A DNA stretch of 29,460 nucleotides from Caenicola sp034331105 (GCA_034331105.1 JAXQGB010000001.1:1-29460), one strand, 5' to 3'. Counted from the stretch's first letter, positions 1 to 7,110 are shown. The notes: generated by a model from the letters alone, not told the origin. A program made the numbers and translations.

Positions 1-58
1 CCCTCCTTCGCCGATGGTACTACGGAGGGTATTCGTGGGAGAGTAGGTCACCGCCGAA
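1..58 (+). rRNA. rrf: 5S rRNA, 3' end only (copy 1)
   Basis: These bases match the 3' half of a bacterial 5S rRNA: the CGCCGATGGTACT stretch, then a GTGGGAGAGTAGG stretch and a closing CACCGCCG helix-I strand. The 5' part lies outside the window. The join CCC-TCCTTCGCC is uninterrupted, so this copy looks normal here. It is followed at once by a strong terminator and is presumably the last gene of an rRNA operon entering from the left. The 3' end is placed by the family's usual end and could be off by a few bases. Confidence 0.9.
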
Positions 59-169
59 ATTAATAAAAAAACAGAGTCAGAAGCATTCGCTTCCGGCTCT
101 GTTTTTTTATGTGATCCTGCATACAAATATAAGTTGCAATTGAGGTATAGGGCAGATGATGACGACGCA
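4..169 (+). repeat. 166-bp direct repeat, copy 1
   Basis: Positions 4-169 recur at 446-611 with one difference (T at 146, C at 588). The unit covers the 5S 3' half, the terminator and the left end of the small inverted-repeat element. This is a partial tandem duplication of the rRNA operon end, with a 442-bp offset. Confidence 0.95.
72..108 (+). terminator. rRNA operon terminator (copy 1)
   Basis: A 13-bp hairpin (CAGAGTCAGAAGC / GCTTCCGGCTCTG, one mismatch, one G-T wobble, ATTC loop) is followed by seven T. It lies about 14 nt after the 5S 3' end, as expected for the end of an rRNA operon. Confidence 0.9.
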
Positions 170-265
170 GTTTGTGATGCTCCGAACCGAGGCGTATATC
201 GATACGTTGAGGTGAAGGGGCATTGCATGCTGCTAAGTCAGCGCTGCCATATGCCTCAATTGCAA
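134..265. mobile_element. Small inverted-repeat element A (MITE-like)
   Basis: This 132-bp element is bounded by 22-bp inverted termini at 134-155 and 244-265 that agree at 20 of 22 positions (TTGCAATTGAGG... and ...CCTCAATTGCAA). It has no credible coding capacity. Its right end abuts position 266, where recognisable 5S sequence resumes without its 5' helix-I strand, so the element sits exactly where the 5S start should be. No clear target-site duplication is visible. A transposon-derived element fits best; a structured intergenic repeat is the alternative. Confidence 0.6.
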
Positions 266-500
266 GAGGAGGGGACACACCCGGTCCGATGCCGAACCCG
301 GCAGTCAAGCCCCGTGAGGATGCATCTTCACGCCCGAAAGCGCAAAACATTTGCAGAGTGTTTTTCGGCGTATTAACTATACGCCTACAAAACCCGCTGC
401 TGCATGTTTCACACTTTCAGACGCAAATCTGCAGCCTCACGCAAGTCCTTCGCCGATGGTACTACGGAGGGTATTCGTGGGAGAGTAGGTCACCGCCGAA
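266..500 (+). pseudogene. 5S rRNA copy 2, 5'-truncated and interrupted
   Basis: 5S sequence runs 266-312 (GAGGAGGGGACACACCC through CCGAACCCGG to AAGCCC) and resumes at 446-500 (TCCTTCGCCGATGG to CACCGCCG). The two parts join perfectly if 313-445 is removed, as the intact join in copy 1 shows. The 5' strand of helix I, which should pair with the CACCGCCGAA end, is missing; element A occupies that place. The insertion splits the CCCTCC strand expected to pair with GGAGGG near 270 (helix II). The 5' loss makes a functional 5S unlikely, so it is called a pseudogene. It keeps a downstream terminator and may still be transcribed by read-through. Confidence 0.75.
313..445. repeat. 133-nt structured insertion inside 5S copy 2
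   Basis: The insert begins GTGAGGATGCA (313-323) and nearly ends with TGCAGCCTCAC (430-440), which pair at 10 of 11 positions. Nested inside are AGAGTGT/ACACTTT (355-361 with 411-417, one wobble) and a perfect GGCGTAT/ATACGCC hairpin (367-373 with 379-385, 5-nt loop). This stacked fold suggests either an rRNA expansion or intervening segment, or a small palindromic repeat. No convincing protein is encoded. The last five bases (441-445, GCAAG) lie outside the stem, so the right boundary is known only to a few bases. Confidence 0.7.
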
Positions 501-611
501 ATTAATAAAAAAACAGAGTCAGAAGCATTCGCTTCCGGCTCTGTTTTTTTATGTGATCCTGCATACAAATATAAGTTGCAATTGAGGCATAGGGCAGATG
601 ATGACGACGCA
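446..611 (+). repeat. 166-bp direct repeat, copy 2
   Basis: This is the second copy of the unit at 4-169, with one mismatch. It brings with it the 5S 3' half, a terminator and the left terminus of element B. Confidence 0.95.
514..550 (+). terminator. rRNA terminator (copy 2)
   Basis: The hairpin and T-tract are identical to those at 72-108, duplicated together with the 5S fragment. Confidence 0.85.
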
Positions 612-771
612 TCCCCTCCGTAGTCCCGGTATGCCATTGAGCCGGGATCCATAGGTTTTGGTTTAAATAATTGCTTCCCAATTGCTTCCCAACCGCTTCC
701 TGCGGCTTCGCGGCAATCATTTTGGCGCTTCCCGCCGGTGCTCTTCCGGCTGCCATATGCCTCAATTGCAA
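576..771. mobile_element. Small inverted-repeat element B (MITE-like)
   Basis: This 196-bp element has 22-bp inverted termini at 576-597 and 750-771, of the same sequence as element A. After the shared left arm (to about 611) its interior differs from A. It contains a TCCCGG/CCGGGA hairpin (624-629 with 642-647) and a tandem 11-mer ATTGCTTCCCA at 670-680 and 681-691. Its right end directly abuts the TAA stop codon of the minus-strand GNAT gene. Two elements sharing ends but not interiors suggest a non-autonomous family or composite insertions. Confidence 0.6.
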
Positions 772-1275
772 TTATTTGAGACGGGGGCGGCACCTAGCCA
801 GCAAATACGCATCAATAAATTCGTTATCGTCGGATACAGCCCAGTCCTTGGCGGTGCCTTCCACTTTGAACCCCATCGATTTGCAGAGCTTTAGGGCGTT
901 GAGGTTATCTAAGGCGATCTCTACCTCGACACGTTCAAGCATTAGTTCTTTGTCGGCAAGCTCCAGCGCTGCCATCATCAGTGCCTTGCCAAGCCCCTGA
1001 CCCTGCCATTTTGCACCCATCATTATTTCGAGAGTGGCCTGTCTTCTCAGGTAAATTTGGGGATCTACCCTGAGCAATACCACTCCGCATATCTCAATGG
1101 GTTTGACTTCCGTTTCCAGGACCAACAGATGGTCAAGTGGAGTGAGGTTTTTGATGAGTTTTTCAGCATCAGAAAACCCTGCCTGGGAAATGTTCATGCT
1201 TTTCCTTACAGAACTGTCGGAACTGATCTCACTGATTTGGTGTGCGTCTTCCAATTTTACCGGTCTGATGATCAT
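772..1275 (-). CDS. GNAT family N-acetyltransferase
   Basis: This is a 167-aa single-domain GNAT protein. The acetyl-CoA-binding loop QGQGLGKAL lies near residue 91, followed by helix alpha-4 and the C-terminal NLNALKLCKSMGF segment typical of YhhY/RimI-like enzymes. The acceptor cannot be predicted. Its ATG overlaps the stop of the upstream GNAT gene by 4 bp (ATGA), so the two are translationally coupled. The two proteins resemble each other at both ends (IIRPVKLEDAHQIS versus EIRSVSTEDAEQIS; FIDAYLLAR versus FVDEYFMGR) and look like a tandem duplication. The stop codon touches the end of element B, so the last few residues may have been altered by that insertion. Confidence 0.85.
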   Translation of the reverse strand: MIIRPVKLEDAHQISEISSDSSVRKSMNISQAGFSDAEKLIKNLTPLDHLLVLETEVKPIEICGVVLLRVDPQIYLRRQATLEIMMGAKWQGQGLGKALMMAALELADKELMLERVEVEIALDNLNALKLCKSMGFKVEGTAKDWAVSDDNEFIDAYLLARCRPRLK

Positions 1276-1778
1276 CTTGCCGAATCTCCTTTTATGTCGA
1301 ACCTTCCCATGAAGTATTCATCAACGAACTTGCCGTCCTTAACTGCTGCATTTTTTCTTGTTGCTTCAATTTTGAATCCGAATTTTTTATAAAGATTTAT
1401 TGCCGCTTTGTTTTCTGTTAGCACAAGGAGTTCGATCCTGTGCAGAGCAAGCTTTCCATCCGCTTCATCCAGCAGTTTTTTCATGAGTGCCGTCCCTATT
1501 CCTTTTTCCTGGTAATAAGGAGCGACCATCACTGCGAGCATGGCGCTGTGCCTTCTTCTGAAGCATCTGTTTTTAAGCATAACAGCCATCCCGGCTATCT
1601 CACCCTTTTTTTCAACAGCGACAAAAGCCCTGTCATCGTCTGATAGCGACTTTATGAAATCAACTGTGACCTCCAGCCTTTCGCTTGTAATAGCCAGGAC
1701 CCCTTCCCTGACTCCGTCAAGCCTTCTTATACGTGAAATTTGTTCTGCGTCTTCTGTAGAAACTGACCTTATTTCCAA
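1272..1778 (-). CDS. GNAT family N-acetyltransferase
   Basis: This 168-aa GNAT acetyltransferase has the acetyl-CoA loop YYQEKGIGTALMKKLL near residues 88-103 and the AAINLYKKFGFKIEA C-terminal motif. The start is a TTG at 1778, chosen because GGAGGTG lies 7 nt upstream on the minus strand. It is the first gene of a two-gene operon with the paralogue at 772-1275, which overlaps it by 4 bp. It diverges from the ferritin gene across a 168-bp intergenic region. The substrate is unknown; ribosomal-protein, amino-acid or polyamine acetylation are all possible. Confidence 0.85.
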   Translation of the reverse strand: MEIRSVSTEDAEQISRIRRLDGVREGVLAITSERLEVTVDFIKSLSDDDRAFVAVEKKGEIAGMAVMLKNRCFRRRHSAMLAVMVAPYYQEKGIGTALMKKLLDEADGKLALHRIELLVLTENKAAINLYKKFGFKIEATRKNAAVKDGKFVDEYFMGRFDIKGDSAR

Positions 1779-1869
1779 AATGAAGCACCTCCGTGCTGAT
1801 TATTGCATTTTTTTATGTCCAAGTTATATTTTACCTCAGAGAGGCTGATTTTTGATAGGCATTCCTACC

Positions 1870-1912
1870 TTGACACATTATGACAATTGACTATAGTTTA
1901 TAACTGTTATAG
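1870..1912 (+). promoter_or_regulatory. Ferritin promoter with PerR/Fur-like operator
   Basis: A TTGACA at 1870-1875 with a 16-nt spacer leads to TATAGT (1892-1897). A second possible -35, TTGACT, starts at 1887. Overlapping the start region is the palindrome TTATAACTGTTATAG (1898-1912), close to the PerR box consensus TTATAATNATTATAA (12 of 14 defined positions). PerR or Fur control of ferritin-like genes is well known in other bacteria; control here is inferred from this site only. Confidence 0.5.
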
Positions 1913-1946
1913 ATTAAGATAAATATTATACGGAGGTGCTTTACTT

Positions 1947-2435
1947 ATGAAAATAGGAAAAAAGATGGAAAAAAGCATTAATTCCCAGATACAGGCTGAG
2001 TTTGAATCCTCATATCTTTATCTTTCGATGGCTGCTTGGTTCGAAGATGCAGATCTTCCCGGATGCGCCCACTGGATGGAAAAACAGGCTCATGAAGAGT
2101 GGGAGCATGGAATGAAGTTTTACAAATACCTTGTCTCTCGCGGAGGACGTGTAGTCCTTGGTCCTATCCCTGCCCCGAAGAAAGAATGGAAAGATGCGGA
2201 AGATGTCTTTACAGAGGTACTTGCTCACGAAGAAAAAGTTACTTCTCTGATCGATGCAATGGTAGAGCTTTCTGAGAAAGAAAAAGACCACGCCACCAGA
2301 AGCATGCTCAACTGGTTCGTTGACGAACAGGTCGAAGAAGAAGAGCACGCCACCGAGATAGTCGCCAGACTCAAAAATTCCGGCAACTCACCGATAGCCT
2401 GCCACATGCTTGACAGGGATCTTGGAAGCAGATAA
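1947..2435 (+). CDS. ftnA: Bacterial non-heme ferritin
   Basis: This 162-aa ferritin stores iron by oxidising Fe(II) inside a 24-subunit cytoplasmic shell. The dinuclear ferroxidase ligands are all in place, each one residue later than in E. coli FtnA: E18, E51 and H54 (in HEEWEHGMKFY), E95 and Q128, with E131 available for a third iron site. The length matches the FtnA family, and there is no Dps-like short form or heme-binding Met typical of bacterioferritin. CGGAGGTG precedes the ATG with good spacing. The promoter region carries a PerR-like palindrome, fitting a role in iron and peroxide defence in an anaerobe. A flavin reductase follows 79 bp downstream, which could supply electrons for iron release or oxygen detoxification. 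Confidence 0.95.
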   Translation: MKIGKKMEKSINSQIQAEFESSYLYLSMAAWFEDADLPGCAHWMEKQAHEEWEHGMKFYKYLVSRGGRVVLGPIPAPKKEWKDAEDVFTEVLAHEEKVTSLIDAMVELSEKEKDHATRSMLNWFVDEQVEEEEHATEIVARLKNSGNSPIACHMLDRDLGSR

Positions 2436-2514
2436 AAACAAATTGTTATAAAAGAGCCCTTTGATAAGCTACAATATATAAAGTTGCAAATTTACTGCCC
2501 CGGGAGGATGGACC

Positions 2515-3042
2515 ATGGAAAATCAGCTAGACATGAAAGCGCTGTTCAGCATAACTTATGGTATGTATATTGTAAGTACTGAAGCAGAGGGCAAGCTCAA
2601 CGGACAGATCGCAAACGCAGTGATGCAGATAACAGGTGACCCTGTGTGCGTCACTACATGCCTTAACAAGGCCAACCTCACCACAGAAATGATCCAGAAA
2701 AGCGGTTTCTTTGCGGTTTCGATCCTTGAACTGGACGTGCCCATGACGTTTCTTGGACAGTTTGGCTTTAAATCAGGACGTGACATCGACAAATTTGAGA
2801 ACGTCAATTTCCTTAAAGGCATAACAGGAGCTCCAATGGTCACAGACTGGTCTGTCTCTACACTTGAGGCAAAAGTCGTCCGCACTCTTGAGCTTGACAC
2901 CCATGTGCTTTTTGTCGGCAACGTAGTAGGAACCAAGTTTATCAAAGAGGCGACCCCTCTGACATATGCTGACTACCACCTGATCAAAAAGGGAAAATCC
3001 CCCAAAACAGCTCCTACGTTCGGATTCAACACAATCAAATAA
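2515..3042 (+). CDS. Flavin reductase-like FMN-binding protein
   Basis: This 175-aa protein has the FMN-binding split-barrel fold of the flavin reductase-like/flavoredoxin family. It starts with the MKALFSITYGMYIVSTEAEGKLNGQIANAVMQI core, followed by the NKANLTTEMI and SGFFAVSIL strands. This is the module found at the N-terminus of high-molecular-weight rubredoxins (Hrb) of anaerobes, but the C-terminal rubredoxin domain with its CxxC pairs is absent. It probably moves electrons from NAD(P)H to rubredoxin, flavodiiron proteins or free flavin. GGGAGG lies 8 nt before the ATG at 2515; a closer ATG at 2508 is out of frame. Position after ferritin suggests oxidative-stress use. Confidence 0.85.
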   Translation: MENQLDMKALFSITYGMYIVSTEAEGKLNGQIANAVMQITGDPVCVTTCLNKANLTTEMIQKSGFFAVSILELDVPMTFLGQFGFKSGRDIDKFENVNFLKGITGAPMVTDWSVSTLEAKVVRTLELDTHVLFVGNVVGTKFIKEATPLTYADYHLIKKGKSPKTAPTFGFNTIK

Positions 3043-3046
3043 AAAT

Positions 3047-3865
3047 ATGCTCAGTATCCTTGATGGCGAAATGGCTCTTGCCAACAGCCGATCAATATTC
3101 GAAAAGATATACGCCGATTATAATAAGCGGGTCTATGTTTCACCGGACCCGCTTCAGTTTTTGTACGATTACGAAAAGATCCGTGACAGGGAAGTCGTCG
3201 GATTGATCGCATCTTCTCTCGCATACGGAAGGGTCGCACAGATACTCAAAAGCGTTGGAAGGGTGCTTGAATGCCTCGGTGATTCACCTGCTGAATTCCT
3301 AAAAAACGCGGAGAGGAAAGAACTGGAAGAGAAGCTGGAAGGTTTTGTTCACCGTTTTAACGATTCTTCCGACATGGTCGACTTTCTCTGTTGTATAGGC
3401 AATGTGCTGAATATCTATGGGTCAGTCGAAAACCTTTTTCTTTCTTATTACAAAGGGGAGACCTGGCAGGCGATGCAGGGCTTTACTACGAGCTTCCTGG
3501 ATTGCGGAGGCAGGGGCGCCACATTTCTGATGCCGGATCCTGCCAAGGGCAGCGCCTGTAAGAGACTTGCCCTCTATCTCAGATGGATGGTCCGTTCCGA
3601 TGATGTCGATCCGGGGGGATGGAACAAAATTGATCCGGGAGCGCTGCTGATACCTCTTGATACGCATATGTTCAACATTTGCACCAAACTGGGGCTTTGC
3701 AGCAGAAAAAACGCTGACGGCCGTTCAGCGATAGAGATCACGGAAGCATTCAAACGCGTTTGCCCTGAAGATCCCGTCCGTTACGATTTTGCTCTGACCC
3801 GATTTGGGATCAGGAACGACATGAAGTTAGAAGAGCTCTTCATCAACTGGGACAGGATCGAATAG
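3047..3865 (+). CDS. TIGR02757 (DUF2400) family protein
   Basis: This 272-aa protein matches the TIGR02757 family along its whole length. It has the N-terminal DPLQFLYDYE, the central MPDPAKGSACKRLALYLRWMVR (about residues 162-183), the PLDTHMFNICTKLGL motif (D205, H207) and the C-terminal DPVRYDFALTRFGI. The PLDTH...KLGL segment resembles the VDTHV...RLGL segment of helix-hairpin-helix DNA glycosylases such as endonuclease III, so a nucleic-acid role is plausible but unproven. It begins 4 nt after the flavin reductase stop, without an obvious ribosome-binding site. The exact start (ATG 3047 or ATG 3071) is therefore uncertain, and coupling to the upstream gene is likely. Confidence 0.85.
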   Translation: MLSILDGEMALANSRSIFEKIYADYNKRVYVSPDPLQFLYDYEKIRDREVVGLIASSLAYGRVAQILKSVGRVLECLGDSPAEFLKNAERKELEEKLEGFVHRFNDSSDMVDFLCCIGNVLNIYGSVENLFLSYYKGETWQAMQGFTTSFLDCGGRGATFLMPDPAKGSACKRLALYLRWMVRSDDVDPGGWNKIDPGALLIPLDTHMFNICTKLGLCSRKNADGRSAIEITEAFKRVCPEDPVRYDFALTRFGIRNDMKLEELFINWDRIE

Positions 3866-3913
3866 ATCGATCCCGGTTTTTTCACCCCCGGTAGTTGTTA
3901 TCTTCTTTCGACG

Positions 3914-3941
3914 TTGATGCTTAGCTTAATGGTGGTAAAAT
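3914..3941 (+). promoter_or_regulatory. Candidate sigma-70 promoter for the M20 gene
   Basis: TTGATG (3914-3919), a 16-nt spacer and TAAAAT (3936-3941) lie 30 nt before the ATG of the amidohydrolase. Confidence 0.5.
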
Positions 3942-3970
3942 CTGTTAAGTCACGATAGGGGGTATATCAA

Positions 3971-5155
3971 ATGTCAAATGATGTTTTTAATGAACTGCTT
4001 GCAAAAGTTTACAGCTCCATCGATGAACAAAAAGAACACGCTTTCTCTGTAAGCGATGACATAGCTGCGCATCCCGAACTGAGCGGAGAAGAGTTCCGCA
4101 CGGCCGGTATATTCTGCGAATGGCTCAAAAACGATGGATTTGATGTCGAAATGCCATACTGTGGAATGGAGACGGCATTTATTGCAAAAAAAGGATCAGG
4201 GAAACCCCGCGTTGCGATCCTGGTCGAGACGGACGCATTGCCTGAGGTCGGGCACGGGTGCGGACATAACCTTAGTGGAACCATGTCTGTGCTTGCGGGA
4301 ACGGCCCTTTTTAAAGTCATGGACGAAATAAATGGTGAACTTCTTGTGATAGGCACTCCTGCCGAGGAGACTTGGGGAGCAAAATGTAAGATGGCCGACA
4401 TGGGGGTTATGGACGACATTGACCTTGCAATAATGATACATTGCACATCCCTGAAGAACCTGGTTTCGATGACGACCCCGGCGCTCCAAGGCTGGAACAT
4501 AACATATACGGGGATTGCTTCCCATGCGGCAGCGGCACCCTGGGACGGAAGAAATGCATTTAACGGCGCAAGGCTCTTCTTTGATGCGCTTGATATGATG
4601 AGGCAGCATGTAAGGCCCGAGATCAGGATGCACGGCATATTAAAGGAATCCGGGACGGCTGTGAACACAGTTCCTGATAAGGCCTCTATTCTTTTGGAAC
4701 TCAGGGCCCCCGACAGAAGGGACCTCGATAAGATAACCGAGAGGGTAAAAAAATGCGCAGCAGGTGCATCAGCTGCCACTGAAACAGAGATGGTCTTCGA
4801 GAAGAATTTTACAAGTTTTGACAATTCATTGGAACTTTCCTCACTTGAGAGTATAGTACAGTCAGGCTTTGACAGTGTCGGTCTTCAGACTTCCGAAAAA
4901 GAATCCCCCGGAGGGGCTTCCGACATGGGAGACATAAGCTGGCGCTGTCCTGCGATCCAACCGCTTCTTTCAATTGTTGACAGGCAGGTCCCGCTGCACA
5001 CTGCAGAGTTCGAAGCAGCGACCAGGTCCAAACTGGGTCACGAGAGGCTTGCGGCAGGAGCAAAGGTGATAGCCTATACTGCGTTAAAAATATTGCTTGA
5101 TGAGAAAGCTCGAAAGGATGTAAAAGAGGAATTTTTACGTAAGAAGAACGGATGA
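3971..5155 (+). CDS. M20-family amidohydrolase/dipeptidase (PM20D2/AbgB-like)
   Basis: This 394-aa cytoplasmic metallohydrolase belongs to the M20D group, which cleaves amide bonds of dipeptides or N-acyl amino acids. Metal and catalytic motifs are visible: ETDALPEVGHGCGHN (H95, C97, H99), GTPAEE (E132, E133) and the dimerisation-domain motif SHAAAAPWDGRNA. The HGCGHN and PAEETWGAK pattern is closest to the PM20D2 and p-aminobenzoyl-glutamate hydrolase branch, so a small peptide or acyl-amino-acid substrate is likely. No signal peptide is seen. AGGGGG precedes the ATG by 7 nt. It is followed 52 nt later by an unrecognised gene read in the same direction, before a shared terminator. Confidence 0.9.
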   Translation: MSNDVFNELLAKVYSSIDEQKEHAFSVSDDIAAHPELSGEEFRTAGIFCEWLKNDGFDVEMPYCGMETAFIAKKGSGKPRVAILVETDALPEVGHGCGHNLSGTMSVLAGTALFKVMDEINGELLVIGTPAEETWGAKCKMADMGVMDDIDLAIMIHCTSLKNLVSMTTPALQGWNITYTGIASHAAAAPWDGRNAFNGARLFFDALDMMRQHVRPEIRMHGILKESGTAVNTVPDKASILLELRAPDRRDLDKITERVKKCAAGASAATETEMVFEKNFTSFDNSLELSSLESIVQSGFDSVGLQTSEKESPGGASDMGDISWRCPAIQPLLSIVDRQVPLHTAEFEAATRSKLGHERLAAGAKVIAYTALKILLDEKARKDVKEEFLRKKNG

Positions 5156-5207
5156 AAAAAAGAGACAAAATGCTATACTCACGAAAAGAGATAAGGGAGG
5201 CGACGGC

Positions 5208-5873
5208 ATGACATCTATCCTGCCATACTGGGATCAGAATATTGAACTTGACATTGTGCCGTGGATACCCTACGGGAAAGATTACAGTCCTGTGACTGTC
5301 AACAGCATGCTCAGCCCGCTCCTTGGGAGCGTAGCAGGGCTTGCATTCGAAATGCAGAGTGAATTTCTCTATCTGAGGAGTTTTCAAAGCGGGAACGTAG
5401 GAACTATGGTAAGGCAAAACATTATAGACCCGATCCGCAACAAGGGGATCGAGTTCGGTTTTACCATGGTCTTTACGTACTCAGAGAAGATAGAAACATC
5501 GATGATCCCTCTTATAAGGGAATACCCCGGACTGAGGGCCGGTCTCACACTGTGCGGGATTTGGAGCTCTGATGTTCTTGTGGACGAATGCAAGGTGCTC
5601 GTCCTTGTCAGCGAAGATCCATTCTTTGACGAAGGGGCGTTTTTCAAGTCACTTCAGAGGTCTTTCCAGAGCATCTCGGGGATAGAGCGCTCGAACATCT
5701 CATTCTTCGCGGAAAAATTTGGTTACAGGAGATTTTCCATTTCATACGAGACCGATAACCTGACGCAGATGAGGATAACACAGGCTCTTTTTGACCTGGA
5801 GCTTGATGAGACAAGGGACCTTATCGGCCCCGCCCCCGAGATGAAGCTCCCTCTGCTCCCTGGAATAAGGTAA
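5208..5873 (+). CDS. Hypothetical protein, 221 aa
   Basis: I do not recognise this protein. It is 221 aa, soluble, without a signal peptide or clear membrane segment. Notable are an N-terminal acidic and aromatic stretch (YWDQNIELDIVPWIPYGKDY), a central LLGSVAGLAFEMQSEFLYLRSF segment and a C-terminal SISYETDNLTQMRITQALFDLELDETRDL that looks like a folded alpha/beta end. There are few cysteines and no metal-binding motif. AAGGGAGG lies 8 nt before the ATG, so it is very likely translated. It follows the M20 amidohydrolase by 52 nt and ends just before a strong terminator, which suggests one transcript and perhaps a linked role. Confidence 0.75.
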   Translation: MTSILPYWDQNIELDIVPWIPYGKDYSPVTVNSMLSPLLGSVAGLAFEMQSEFLYLRSFQSGNVGTMVRQNIIDPIRNKGIEFGFTMVFTYSEKIETSMIPLIREYPGLRAGLTLCGIWSSDVLVDECKVLVLVSEDPFFDEGAFFKSLQRSFQSISGIERSNISFFAEKFGYRRFSISYETDNLTQMRITQALFDLELDETRDLIGPAPEMKLPLLPGIR

Positions 5874-5923
5874 TTTAGGTTTTTACTTAAGAACAGATAT
5901 CCTGAAACTTAAAACATAATAAT

Positions 5924-5962
5924 GGCCGGCAGGAATGAGTTTTTTCTGCCGGCCCTATTTTT
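5924..5962 (+). terminator. Rho-independent terminator
   Basis: A perfect 9-bp stem GGCCGGCAG/CTGCCGGCC (5924-5932 with 5946-5954) is followed by CTATTTTTT. It ends the M20/hypothetical transcript. Confidence 0.9.
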
Positions 5963-6091
5963 TATTGTTTCATGTGTAAAAGCAGGAACACTATTGATAA
6001 TAGTTGTAGCACTTATTGTGTCATGGAATTTTTATAACCAACGTTGATCTGATTAATATTGCTCAATCTATTTTTAACAATCTTTTATGTC

Positions 6092-6970
6092 CTACAGCTT
6101 TTGAGCAAAATTGTAGTCCTTGAACTCGAACATATCAACGTCAACAACAGCTTTTTCGTATTTTTGAAGCCGGGTTTTTGCTCTCTGAGTATCTTTCATG
6201 TAAACCCCTATTATCAAAGAATGGATCATTGCCATTGCAGAGGCATTCGGGTCGGTGATAATTAGATATTTTTGAGGGGTTATCAGGGTAAAATCAGTAT
6301 AAGGAGTTATCCCTGAAAGCTTGCTGTCTGTCATTCCAATGATCTTGACCTTCCTGTCAAATAGAGCTTTAGTTATTCTTTGTGTCTCCTTTGGGTATCG
6401 CGGATAACTAAAGACAATTGCCGCAGCATTTTGTACCCCCGAGCTCAGAAGGCTGAGGAAAGTCATATCTGCTTTTGTAACAGTATGTACATTATCGCAA
6501 AAAATACCTAAAAAATTAGCTGCATAATCTGCCAGGAAAACATGGGTTGGACCTCCAACCAAAAAAATAATACTCGAATTGAAAAGCGTGTCGACACACC
6601 TATCAAAAATATTCGGGTCGATCATTCCTAAAGTCTCAGCCATCAAACTATATTCCAGTTTAAAAACCCTTTGATAGACAGGTTCATGAGGATCACCATA
6701 ACTTTCCTGACGAAAAGGATTCTGGGGGGAGTTTTCCTGAGTTTCTCTTCTGAGGGCTGTCTGAAATTCAGAGAAGTTTTTATAGCCAAGGGTATAAACA
6801 AAACGAGTAAGAGTTGGCTCGCTTACTCCGGCTTCAAGGGCAATTCGTGGAGCATTCATCAAAGCGACTTCATAGAAATTATCTAATATAAATTTTGCAA
6901 GCACGGATTGTTTTTTACTAAGTTTATTCTGAACAGCTGTTATTTCAGAAGATATAGACATGCCAGACAC
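6092..6970 (-). CDS. MurR/RpiR family transcriptional regulator
   Basis: This 292-aa regulator has the two-domain RpiR layout. An N-terminal helix-turn-helix spans roughly residues 15-80 (recognition segment ALEAGVSEPTLTRFVYTLGYKNFSEFQTAL). A C-terminal SIS domain lies at roughly 120-255 (SSIIFLVGGPTHVFLADYAANFLG; IIGMTDSKLSGITPYTDFTLI), which in this family senses a phosphosugar or other small ligand. It is transcribed away from the corrinoid methyltransferase island across a 511-bp AT-rich region with a consensus promoter and inverted repeats. This makes it the likely local regulator of that island. The ligand is unknown and need not be a sugar in this setting. Confidence 0.9.
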   Translation of the reverse strand: MSGMSISSEITAVQNKLSKKQSVLAKFILDNFYEVALMNAPRIALEAGVSEPTLTRFVYTLGYKNFSEFQTALRRETQENSPQNPFRQESYGDPHEPVYQRVFKLEYSLMAETLGMIDPNIFDRCVDTLFNSSIIFLVGGPTHVFLADYAANFLGIFCDNVHTVTKADMTFLSLLSSGVQNAAAIVFSYPRYPKETQRITKALFDRKVKIIGMTDSKLSGITPYTDFTLITPQKYLIITDPNASAMAMIHSLIIGVYMKDTQRAKTRLQKYEKAVVDVDMFEFKDYNFAQKL

Positions 6971-7110
6971 TCTCCTTATGGTTTGTAGACAATATTTACA
7001 AAAACTTAATAGTCATGATAGTTATATCCTGTTTTTGCTGAAAAAGGAAAGCTCTTTTTCCGTATATATTTTACATCACTCTTCTCAAAACGTCTTCTTG
7101 CAAGGGAGTG

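Noticed and set aside
60..1000. Several overlapping reading frames of 60-120 codons across the rRNA tail and elements
   Set aside because: They lie in rRNA, terminators and repeats, lack ribosome-binding sites and share sequence only because the DNA is duplicated.
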